Source: Numida meleagris (Eukaryota > Chordata > Aves > Galliformes > Numididae). Taken from it: DNA of 64,000 nucleotides. Location: contig NC_034411.1 in NCBI RefSeq assembly GCF_002078875.1, positions 3,995,297 through 4,059,296 of the forward strand. Direction: 5' to 3'. Below, piece by piece: positions 12,653-22,868 of this stretch (the stretch's first letter is position 1; every line of letters starts with the position of its first letter). A program made the position numbers and the translations under genes. The notes under the pieces were generated by a model. It made no database searches and was not told where the DNA came from. It worked only from the letters and a program-made list of their open reading frames with translations.

Positions 12653-14018
12653 TACATAAATGATGGTTTCCCAAAACAAAGCTACAGAAAGAGATATTTA
12701 CATTCAAAAGAAGTCCATGAAGTCCAGAATAGCTGTAATTAAGGCAGTAAGTTATTAGGAATTTCTAGTAGTTCATTTGGGAATGGGAACTAGTCAGAGA
12801 TTTGTTCTTCTCTTGCTGTGGTTTTGCAAAGAACCTTCCTTGTGCTCATTATTTCTAACCACAGTGTGTCTGATAATGGATAATTTTGCACAAGTGTTGC
12901 ATTTGTCAAGGGAGATAAACTTGGTCCAAGGCCAGCTGCGCTTAGGTCTGCAAGATCTATAACCTGTGGGCAATTCTGCCAATGCCTCTGTGCATTTCCT
13001 TCTACAAGCAGTAGTTGCTGCTAGAGATGTATGTGTGTGTGGAACAAACAAGCAGTGAGTTCCACTTGAAGATACGTTGGTGCAAATCAGCATGTGTTTC
13101 TTGGTGGGCAGGGTGGCCCCACACCTCCTCCTTTATTCTCTCTGGCTTTAATGGCGACCCAGCATCCCACAGGTGTGATACAGAAAGGCTTTTGGTCATT
13201 GTGATGGACTCAGTGGCACTGATTTGCAGCGAGGCTCCCTTTTGTGATGTTCCTGCTCTGTGTTGAGGGCTGCTGAAGAGCCAGCCTGGAAAGATTTAAA
13301 CATTCTTTTGTTCAGTGTGCATGCCCTCAGCATCCTTTGTGTTAGGCATATGCCTTCTATTTCTCGGTGCGAGCGAACGAGCATGCATTAACCAAAGGAA
13401 ATGGATGCATGCTTAAATTCATTGCTGAATGAACGTCCATCATAAATGTTTAATTTGGGACAATTAGCATTCATTGCTGCAAAGACACAGAGAATACTAT
13501 TTGAACGCACATTGCTTGCTAAGAGCCAACCCTGGTGAACTGTCACAACACGCAGGATAGTGCCATTGGCCGTAAGGATGTTACATGACATAGAGGTGTG
13601 CTGTACCCACTACACTATTTTAGCTGCTTGTTTTTGGTCAGTAAGTGGTGACAGCAGTAAAACATAAGCAAAGTGATTTATTATGGATACATTAGTGTGG
13701 TTTGGCTCCCTTGAATTGTAGGTCAAGTTACTGTAATCCAAACACCATCTAAAAAAAAGGAAAAAAATACTCCCACAAGCTCACCCTGGCAGTCGCTGGA
13801 CTGTGTAGGGACAGGTTTCAAGGTGCAGAGGTTACTGCCCCATGTATTTGGTAGAGCCAGTTACACTGTCAGGGGCTCAGGGAATGCTGCTGGACCTAGA
13901 TAGTAAGCTAGCCGTTTCAACATAGTATTATTGCTGACTGCAAGACTTAGGTGAGAGCTTGCATCTGTCTGCTACACACTGCAGCACACGTGTGCCCTTT
14001 TCCAGCTGCAGAGGTACG

Positions 14019-14073
14019 GAATCACAGAATCATTGAGGGTTGGAAAAGACCACTCAGATCATCTGGTTGCATC
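14019..14073 (-). mobile_element. CR1 LINE tail fragment
   Basis: Short inverted CR1 end with ATCACAGAATCATTGAGGGT and AGATCATCTGG. It runs straight into a mariner 3' piece. Confidence 0.75.
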
Positions 14074-14315
14074 ACTGATGCTTGCTGAATGTTTCTAGAG
14101 GCCAACCAGTGGATGTGAGCACGGTGAGGCGGTGATGGCGCGTTTCAGCAGGGGTGACAGCAACAGTGGCTTGCCTCTGCTGGTGCAGATTTGTACAAGC
14201 GCAGCATGCAGGCTCTTGTTCATTGCTGGCAAAAAATGCATAGCTAATAGTGGTAGCTATGTTGAAAAGTAGTGTTTTGTAGCTGAGAATTTGCTCTATC
14301 AAATAGAATTATTGT
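14074..14315 (+). mobile_element. Mariner-family element, truncated 3' part
   Basis: The plus strand reads ATGCAGGCTCTTGTTCATTG followed by CTGGCAAAAAATG, a decayed mariner transposase C-terminus with stops. The 3' terminal repeat is missing: the match ends at about 14315, where an unnamed repeat begins. Confidence 0.78.
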
Positions 14316-14317
14316 GC

Positions 14318-14522
14318 GCAGCCTGGAGCATGCTGGAGCCTGGAGCTAGGGCAGCGTGGGCACTGGGCAGGAGGAGGCCTCCCCTTTGAGACCCGCTGTG
14401 CTGGATGAGGGAGCCTTGCTGTCTGTCTTTAAAGGACTTCAAAAGATGTGTCCTAGAAGAAGATCACTTTGCTGGGTGTTCCAAGCCTTTTGAGGCACCT
14501 GCTTCTCCACGGGGACTACTGG
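14318..14522 (+). repeat. Unnamed dispersed repeat, copy 1
   Basis: About 205 bp closely matching, by eye roughly 85-90%, the reverse complement of 42900-43104. The stretch CCTCCCCTTTGAGACCCGCT is identical in both. One frame reads LDEGALLSVFKGLQK here and LDEGALLSAFKGLQR in the other copy, so the two may derive from a coding or transcribed source. It is not CR1 or mariner. Confidence 0.75.
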
Positions 14523-15467
14523 GGCTGGTATGGCCCTCAGGCTCCAGGCTGCTTGCCAGCAGAGTAATGGCAGAAGAAATTTTTCCTAATCTTTGCTCAC
14601 TTGTGCATTTGTCTCTGAGACTTTTAATGACAGCTGAAGTAACAGCAATACTGTCAATGGCAATGGTCCCAAAAACAGTGGAGTTGAGCATCTTATGTCC
14701 TGGTTTCTAATCTAGCCCACTCATATAATTGTTTCAAGCAGTGACTCTCTGGAGCCTTATCTTCTATCCCGTGATGGGATGGGACATGCAGCCACCTGGG
14801 AAGCGCTCTTTGGAAAGAAGCAGCTAAGCAGGACACAGTAATTATCCTGGAAACCCATATACCAATGAAGGCTGGTGTCTCTACGCTAGGATGCTTAGGG
14901 TTTGCAGTGCCCAGAACTGATGCAACTTGCCTTTGGCCATGAAAGATTTGTGGGGACAGAATGAAAAAATGAACTGAGGTTTTGAATTTCTGAGAGTTTT
15001 TTTGCTAATCGATTGCCTAGACTGGGCATCCTTGTTTGTGCTGCTTCTGTGAAAGCCATGGCAGATTTCCCAAGAGTTTCCCTGTTCCTGGCCAGCAGTA
15101 TAGAGTCTTTGTTTAAAAATAAGTGTACACTGCAGCTTTATGAATTATTGATCTAGACGAGTTTTTCTTTAAAAAAAAAAAAGCCAAAAACCCCACCTTC
15201 CACTCCATCTTTCTTTATTATTATTATTTTTAAGTCTTTCGTTCAAATGGACATAAATAGACCTTGAAGGAAGAGTTAACAGAAGTAGATAGTTGTCCTT
15301 GAGGAAACCCATAGGAGATTACTTTTCCATGTACTCCCGTCATCCGTCTCGAATGGCCTTGTCCCATTCCGCCTGCTTGATCTCAGCAGCCCTGGGAGCA
15401 GTTCTGCTAGCAACTTCCTCTTTCTTAAAGCAGGGGTGATTCATTGTGACATGAAACCTGTGCTACA

Positions 15468-15645
15468 GAGTGATAGAATTGTAGAATGGCTTAGGTTGGA
15501 AGAGACCTCAAAGATCGCCCAGTTCCAACCTCTGCCACGGGCTGGCTGCCCCCCTGCAGATTGGACTGCTCAGGGTCCCATCCAACCTGGGCACCTCCAG
15601 GGATGGGGCACCCACAGTTCTCTGGTCAGCCTGTTAGGATAGGAA
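15468..15645 (-). mobile_element. CR1 LINE, 3' end
   Basis: Inverted tail (ATAGAATTGTAGAATGGCTT), then GTTGGAAGAGACCTCAAAGA and the GGGCACCTCCAGGGATGGGG block. A 5'-truncated copy. Confidence 0.9.
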
Positions 15646-17559
15646 CTTCCTTCAGTGGAGCCATTTCAGTGGAAACCCAGGATTTTTCCTGGACACCACA
15701 TTCCCTTCCCATTGCTGTGGGAGCATCACTGAAAGACACTTCAGGGCTGGAAGCATCAGATAGGTGAGGGAAAGGAGTTGAATGGAAAAGACTTCTGAAG
15801 GGCTAATTCTTCCTGCTGATACCCAGGAGAAGGGCGCAGCAGCGTTTACTCTTTGCATCCGCCCTGGCACAACGTGTGAGCTGCCTTGAAGGAGCTCGGC
15901 TCTGGCAGACAAAATCTGTACTGCGCCAGCAAATCCTCTGAACAGAGTGGAAATGCAGAGTGTTTTGTAAGTCAGCTAATGCCAAGGCTGAATAGGGTTC
16001 CAGTTTTAATGAAGCGCACACTGATTTAGAATAGCAAGACAAGAATTTATTCTAACTCGTTCTATTATGAATAAAATAACTTTCCTTTATCAAGCCTGGG
16101 TACAAAATTTTCCTCCGAATCTGGAGGGGAAGTGTGCAGGGCAGTATTCTTGTGGGACCTCTGCTGCTTTGTGCTTGGGTGCACTGTGACAGGGGCTGTG
16201 TCCCCAGCTCCCAAGTTGCTGCACGGCAGCTGCTGCCAATCTGAATATCCTCTGCTCCTCCAGGTCGCCCACCAATGCCAAAGAGCAGAACTTGTGGCAT
16301 TAGTATTGTACCTAGAGACCAAACAGGACACGCTGGTGGAAGTGTTGAGTTTGAAGCCCTTGCTCTTCTGCAGTTTGCCAAATGCCTGCGAAGTCTGCAG
16401 GGTCAGTTAGGCAGAAATTTTTGGTTTAGTTTCATTGACAATGTTGGTTTTGTTTTTTTGGTGCTATCAAAATAAGCCTGGCAAAATCTTCCCCTGTATC
16501 CTCTATAAAAGCTGAGTGCTCTTTTGGGCAAAATAACAAACCATGAGCTTCTATACTAGCTAAATAGGGCAGCTGTTGGAGTGGTGTTGCAGAGGCACCT
16601 TTTCTTTTCAGAAAGGAGCTCCTCTGTTTTGCAGAGCTCTCCTCTTATCTATACTCATCTGCACCTGATGCATCTCATAAAAATTCAGCAGACTCCAAAT
16701 TGGCATACATTATTTTGTAATTGCATGCATTCAAGTCTAAGCCACTAAGAACATTTGTGTTCAGACAATGTCTTGGAGCGATGAACACGTGAGATTTTTG
16801 CAGCTGAGAGGGTACATTTCATTACTGCATGGGGTGGGAACCTGAACCTGAGCAAGAAGTAGATGTTGCTGCTGTGCCCCAAAGGGATGGCTAGGATTCC
16901 CCATCTCCTTCCCAAAGCTATCAGCCTATTCTATTTTTACACTTTTTTTGTTTTTTTTTCTGCAGGCTTTTACCTTAGGTGCACTTCAGTCTCCTTGAAC
17001 AAGAGCAGACTCTTGATGAGGGGGCTGGCTTTTCTGTCTCTGTCTGCTAAGAGCTGCTGTGCTAAATTCTCGGCAGCCGCAGGAGGGAGAGGGAAGCATA
17101 TGCATGTGTGTTAGCAAACCATTCTGCATGTGGCTAAAAACATCCTCCCCCATGTTTCCTTTGCGGTGTCTTATGGTTTGGTGAATGGCAAGGACAAGTT
17201 TCTTTTACAGTTTTGTTCAGGAACATTTGGTTTTCATGTAATATTTTACTCCTGGCAGATGAATCTTGCTGTCTAAAGGGAAGCCCCAGGTTCTGGAGGT
17301 CCTCATGCGGGGCTTCCTGTTTGACGCTGCTGTTGGTTTCCCTGTGTGTGGGTGACTCAGACCCAGGAGTCAGTGTGGATGTCCGTGATGAGAGATGTTT
17401 GCTGCTACATAAGGGTACAGGTAAAAGTAGTAAATGGAGCCTTTGGTCAGAGACCACTTATGTAAAAAAGAGTGTTTTGCTTGGATGCAGTGCAGGGGTA
17501 GGTTGCTTGCTTGTGTCTATAACAAACCTGATGTAGCTACTTCTTGCTCAGTTACTGCT

Positions 17560-18100
17560 TATTAAGTGGCAGAGCTGTGAGAGTTATCTGTGTTTTTTCC
17601 ATTTAATCATCTGCGGAATTGCTAATTAAATTCCAATTGCTGAAGCTTTACTCATGATAATAATGTGAAAGCCAGGAAAAAGCAGCTTGATTTTTTCCAA
17701 CTCAAGACTGAACGTGTAGAAGTTACCATTAGAAGAAAACTATTATTTCAGCTTTTATAGCGCAATTCAAATTGGAATTACTGAGAAACACTCAGAATGC
17801 CAGAACATCCTCCTTGCTCTTGCTTTTCAGTTTATTACCAAAAGCCATGCCTGCAACCTAATTGGCAGACTGTCTTTAAGTGCTTTATAATCCAATTAAC
17901 AGCCAGAAATGTAATAAAGCATTTGAGTAAATGAAAGTAATTTATCTTTAAATGACTTGCAACAACTTTGCAACAAAGGTTATCCAATTATATTGCATGC
18001 TCTTTTCAACTGTTATACCGATTACTTGACTTTGGAAAGAGAACTGCTAATCTAACAAAAAGATATTGCTCTTAATGAGGGTACACTGAACAAATTAAAT
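17560..18100. promoter_or_regulatory. AT-rich candidate conserved non-coding block
   Basis: About 540 bp of A/T-rich, non-repetitive sequence with many TAAT-type homeodomain cores (for example GCTAATTAAATTCCAATT and ATCCAATTAACAGC) and no ORF. The texture resembles vertebrate deeply conserved enhancers within introns. This is inference: no comparison with another genome was possible. Confidence 0.35.
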
Positions 18101-18189
18101 CGCTGAGCTGTTTTCTGGATTAGCGTAGTGGGACGTTGGTTTTCCTGGATGCTTGTTAGTCTGTCATTTCCAAGACTCTATGACGCTAG

Positions 18190-19509
18190 TGCACTTAAAC
18201 CTGGTGAGAAATCCAGGGTGAACTGCAAGCCTCCTTTAGGGAGGATCTGTATTTTGCTGCACACTCCACCACTTCATGGCTTGAACTGAGACGTAGCTCG
18301 TTTGAAGGTAGCTGATGTGTGTTGCATCCAAATCCCACGTAAGCAACAGAGTGAACAAAAACTGATAGGGCAAATAAGACAAAATCCAGTAATACTGTAC
18401 AACCATTTCTTCCACTATGAGGGTATGGGGGCTTACTAGAGACAGGAACATTTGTTAGTTGTTGGGTAATTCGGGTCTTCATCTGTATCATCATGAGTTA
18501 CATTTCTGGAAACATCGGGAATATGTGTACAACAATCGGTGTTAATGATTGCATATTGGTAATCCTTTGGGCTGCGGTCGATATGTCTAATGCCATGCCA
18601 TTCTATAGAACGATTTTGCATATTTGTTCTAATTCCTGGTTAATCAGCCCAATAGCTTAATGGGTTAAATTTAGTGCTGCTGCAGCATGGTTAGCTAATG
18701 CAATACTTGATGACTGCAGCTTGTGGGGAGAAGATGGCCATGGTATTGAACGACCAAGCAGTTCGTTTATATCAATGTTTGGTGAGAAAGATTTGCCAAT
18801 TAGTTGGTGTTTGTAGTAATTCAGAGTGTATTGCACAGGGCACATAGAGCCATCCCCAAGTACACTGTCTAGTCCAGTTGAAGGTAAGTACAGCCAGCCA
18901 TATTGACCACAAACCTGCAAAGAACCCCATAGCATCACGTGCATGGAAGACTTATTAGGACCCTTATTCAAGGATTTGGGTAAGTTATTATTCTTAGACC
19001 AGCCTTTGGGTAAAGCTCCTACCCACACATCAGTTCCACTTGAAGAGTTCCATTCAACACAGTATGGCACCTGGTATCTTACCCTCACTGCTAAAGCTGA
19101 GAGCCAGTCTACGCTGTTCCATACACTGTGATGATCCATCAGGCAATGAGGTCATGCGTGATTCTGCATTCAGACTTCATCCATTGCTTTGGCAGTCATT
19201 TCATCGAAGGTTGGCTGTTCATTTATGCTTACAGTTCTATTCCATTGAAGAGTTCCTTCTACAATAAAAATTGGTATGTCAACAAGTATTTTAAGTGGGC
19301 CAAGTACCGAGCACCTGGGGAGTTACAGAACCTCCCTTTTCTAATAACATTCCTGAAGGAGCAAGGAAGCTGCACTGTTTTGGTCCTACCTGTTCATCCC
19401 ATGGCCATTCTGCCAGGTGACTGCTAGGTTCAAGACCAACAGTGGCAAGGAGCAGTAGGTTGTCCATGGTGCCAATTTCCAGCTTAATATGTTTTTCAGT
19501 TCCCTTCAT
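18190..19509 (-). pseudogene. Retroviral envelope pseudogene
   Basis: Three minus-strand open pieces in series look like one envelope protein. An N-terminal piece starts at 19509. A surface-subunit piece (18657-19139) contains WGSLQVCGQYGWLYLP. A transmembrane-subunit piece (18436-18621) contains a decayed immunosuppressive-type segment and INTDCCTHIPD. A hydrophobic, anchor-like segment follows (about 18290-18420). The CX6CC motif has Tyr in place of its first Cys, and the pieces are separated by stops, so it cannot encode a working protein. Confidence 0.78.
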
Positions 19510-19639
19510 CTGTATCCTAAATTGAGAAGCCCAGGCAGCGTGTAGCGTGCGTAAAGCACTGGGTTATCCATCTTGAGGTCTTTCGTTTAAGTTTTTCTGA
19601 TACCTCTATAGTTATATTGTCCACCTCTTCATTGACTGT

Positions 19640-20230
19640 CAGCCCAAAGTGCTGTTTTCAAAATGACATTGTAACGTTCTGTAAGACCTGCTCCGGTGGG
19701 ATTGTATGGTAAGTGAAAACACCATGCAATGTTATTATCTTTGGCCCGTTTCTGTACAAGAGTGCCAGTAAAATGTGATCCTTGTTCACTTTCAGTGACT
19801 TGCAGGGTCCCATATTATGCCGTTAGTTTGTGAGTCCTCTGATTGTATGGGCCTGATCAGCTCGAGGCACCGAATAGGCTTGTGGAAGGCTTCTTACTGT
19901 ATCTGCATAGGTCAAGGCATATTTTGCCCCTCAGACCAGGGGCAGAGGGCCTATATACTTGATTTTCCACTGTAGGAATGGACTATGTCTTCTGGCAAGG
20001 TGGGCTGTTGTTAGGAGGATGCCTAAGGAGAAGTATAACTGTGTACAAGTCAGTTCTGCCCATGCTGACTGCTAAAGACAGGGTTTACAGAAGCTGGACT
20101 TTGCATTTAGATACCATGCTTGATATCGCCAATGGATAGTGAATGGAGGGTCTTCTTGTGGACCTTTCCTACTTTGTTGCCTGTCAAGGCATCCTCAGCA
20201 AACCAGTACCACATTTTTATAACATGCTAC
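19640..20230 (-). pseudogene. Retroviral integrase pseudogene
   Basis: On the minus strand, short blocks match the retroviral integrase core. WKIKYIGPLPL (about 19943-19975) precedes the first catalytic Asp region. A GSHFTGT block lies near 19760-19785, and HLPYNPTGAGLTERYN near 19675-19725. At the second catalytic position, before QGSHF, the codon is Glu and not the usual Asp. Frameshifts and stops separate the blocks. A possible zinc-binding region lies upstream. Confidence 0.75.
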
Positions 20231-22791
20231 GTGATAAAAGTACCTCTGCACGCTTGCAAAATGTGCCGTGTTGTAATTTCAAAAGGTAGAAGGAATTAGA
20301 GTTACCATGTTTAGCACATTACATTCTAACCATGTGAACTGCTTTCTTTTCCCCTTTCTACTTTCCCACTTCCCACTCAGGGAAGGGAAAACTTCTATGA
20401 GCTACCCGAGGGCAAGAAGGTGTTGTAGAGCACTGGGGAGATCACAGTCACAAGAAGATGCTGGCATTTATTTTTTGAGATTTGAAGGCCTTAAACTTAT
20501 CTTAGTGATTGGAAGTCAATAAAGAAGATCTAGAGATCACATCAAGTGGGGCTGTCATCTCACAGTGTAGTTGTATCAAAACAGAGACCATGAGTCTTGA
20601 TGGTGGGATTGCAGAGAAGCATGGTTAACCCCTTGTTCTCAAGAAAGTTAGCCTAAATTTATGGTGCGAATAATGACGTTGGATACAGGATCCACTGATT
20701 CCGAGTGAAGCAGCATCTGATTTGGGTGTTGTTTTTTTTTTTTTTCTCTCCTGCTGTATTATATTGTTACTTGAAATAATTGTTTCTGCATGAAGTTTCT
20801 TCATGGTTCACTTCTGCCAACAGATGCTCTTTCTGAAGCTAATTAGAGCACGGGTCCTGCCCGAATCCTACAGCATAACTGCAGAGTGAACACTTATATC
20901 CTCCATCCAAAACAATAATGACTTTGCCTTTGAGTTTGCTGCAGGGAAAAAACTGCTGTTGGGAATGTGTACAGGCTGTGCCATGGGAGTCCTTGAACAC
21001 CATCCTTGCACATGTGGAACATAGCTGTTGTCTTGTGGGGGTCTGCAGCTGAGCTGGGGACCTGGGGCTTGGCAGCCTTACACAAGCAAAGCGATTATCT
21101 TTGGTTGAGCACAGGAGTATGCAGAGAAAGTGTGAAGTCTTACTGGTTATTATGGCATAGAACATAGCAGCTCCACAGAAAACTCACTTCTGACGCTTCA
21201 GGTATGTGTTGCTCTCTGCTTCAGGAGGTCTCTGACTGACCTTTCCCCATCCCTGTATGTAGGGTTACAGCTCACAGGACTTCACGGTAATCCTAAGCCT
21301 TCCCTCCTAACCCAAAGGCTTTTGCACACTTGGTTTTTTTTTCTAAATATCTGACATGTCTTTGTGAAAACCTCCTATGCATCTCTGCTGCCATACATCA
21401 AAGATCTCATTCATGTTGAGGACCTCTCTGAGGAATCCGAGTGAAATTTGAAGGTAGAAGAAAGGTTCATTTTGATCTGAAATGCACAAATGATCTGTAA
21501 AGCTAAAAAGTGGGTAAGGTGAAACAGTTCTTCCTCCATATCTGGCACTCAGTCTCTGTCGACCGCTATCTTGGATTGCATCCTCTTTCAGACCTCAGCT
21601 CATTGTCTAATACAGCAAGTTATCCTAGGAACTATAAGGGGAATTCCAGCGTCTTACCATTACTCACTCAGTGAGGGCAATAAGAGGCACCCAGGCAGGG
21701 AAAAAAGTTTGAACAGTTGAAAGGGAGTTTGCTGCCAAGTGACTACTGTTGGGAACAATGCTCGGAGGACGTTGTTGTTCATGTGGAGAATGTTCAGTAT
21801 TTCCAGGGATCAGTGAATGTTACTTGCACAATAACGCTGGAGGACTCCGTGCTGAGAAGTCAAGAGGAGAAGAGTCAGAGGGAAAGCTTCACTCCTGTGG
21901 CATGGGAAACATAGCTGTAGAGAGGAGCAAAATGAGCTGTCCTCGGGGGCTGCATTGTCAGGAAAAGCAAAGTACAGGCTTAAATGGCACATGATGTCCT
22001 CTCTGTGCCCGCAGAGGAAACGACATAGCATGTCTCCAAACATTGGCAGCTGCGGGCAGCCTCTTCAAAGTAGGCATTTTGTGTGTGCAGATGAGGGGGA
22101 AGGAATCAAGCCAGCATGCATTCAGATGAGACAGGTGCTGCTTTCCCGCGGTGCTAATTGCAACTCTCTACACTTACTTTGTAAGGGATCAGAGAGCCAA
22201 CCCCATTTCTTAGCAATGCAGCAGGACATTATCTGTATCATCATTAAGGTAAAAGAAGCAGAGGAGTAAGGCTGAGACACAGAGCCCTGCTGTAGGTGTG
22301 GGTACGGATCAATGCTGTGTTAGTAGGAGACTCTCTGAGATTTATTTGGAGTATTTCTAGCACCTGCCCTCTGCTTTACCCATCCCATCCATTTCCAGGT
22401 ACAAAACCATAAGCTAGAAATGCTTTCTGGGGGTGACCTGTTGGCATCTATGTGAATATGCTATTTCCCCTTGGGCTTTTTTGTAAGAGTGATGCGTGTC
22501 CTTGGGGTTTACCTCCTCTCTCCAAGATGTCTTTGGGTATACAGCTTATGGTTGCCATGGAAGCAAATTACACAGTAAGCAAAAGGTCTGATTGAGAGGA
22601 CAAGTTAAGCTAAGCTGACACCTCCGTGGAACAAAGAGCCTCTGCATGGGGGCCCACAGGGTGGTTGTTGTAGGGCTGCTGCCCCATGGAACGCTCTGGT
22701 GTTTTTGCGTTACGTTACTTAACAGTACACTTGGCAGTTTTGAGTACGTAGTAAAGCATCTGGGCTTTCTTTCTTCTCTTTTTTTTTGCAG

Positions 22792-22868
22792 CTCTCCATG
22801 AATTCCCCAATGACATCTTCACGAATGAGGACAGGAGGCATGGAGCTGTCATCCTGCATGTCATTTGT
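22792..22868 (+). CDS. SLC24A3: SLC24A3 exon: end of N-terminal segment and start of first membrane helix
   Basis: This is the first exon of the K+-dependent Na+/Ca2+ exchanger NCKX3 visible here. It follows a T-rich tract ending in GCAG and is followed by GTAAGT. The first two bases complete an Ala codon begun in the previous exon. It then reads LHEFPNDIFTNEDRRHGAVI and continues to a Cys. LHEFPNDIFTNEDRR is a conserved NCKX3 segment and separates it from NCKX4 and the other paralogues. The peptide joins the extracellular N-terminal region to the first helix of the transporter core. It is 77 nt long and ends in phase 0, matching the next exon. The exon is too short to appear as a complete open reading frame, so the call rests on family recognition and splice phase. 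Confidence 0.95.

Larger units (their letters stand above)
18190..20280 (-). mobile_element. Endogenous retrovirus remnant (integrase and envelope)
   Basis: Read on the minus strand, decayed integrase sequence (about 19640-20230) is followed by envelope-like sequence (about 18190-19510), which is the normal retroviral order. No LTR, primer-binding site, gag, protease or reverse transcriptase is recognisable. Stops and frame changes break both genes. It is an old, inactive fragment, unlike CR1 and mariner in composition. The edges are approximate. Confidence 0.8.
1..22791 (+). other. SLC24A3: Presumed upstream intron of SLC24A3
   Basis: The stretch ends at the polypyrimidine tract and AG acceptor of the first exon seen in this window. 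That exon begins mid-codon, so at least one coding exon must lie upstream. I looked for an exon ending in the expected N-terminal segment and saw none, so the stretch is probably one intron, or its 3' part. Recognised contents are mariner pieces (1746-1975, 9859-10125, 12543-12652, 14074-14315), CR1 pieces (5028-5178, 10926-11375, 11577-11770, 12395-12542, 14019-14073, 15468-15645), an unnamed repeat (14318-14522), an AT-rich candidate conserved block (17560-18100) and a retroviral remnant (18190-20280). In the rest (1-1745, 1976-5027, 5179-9858, 10126-10925, 12653-14018, 14523-15467, 15646-17559, 20281-22791) I see only short chance ORFs and simple A or T runs. Confidence 0.7.

Noticed and set aside
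18943..19427. Plus-strand ORFs over the retroviral remnant
   Set aside because: They are the complementary strand of the envelope pseudogene and show no separate coding signal.
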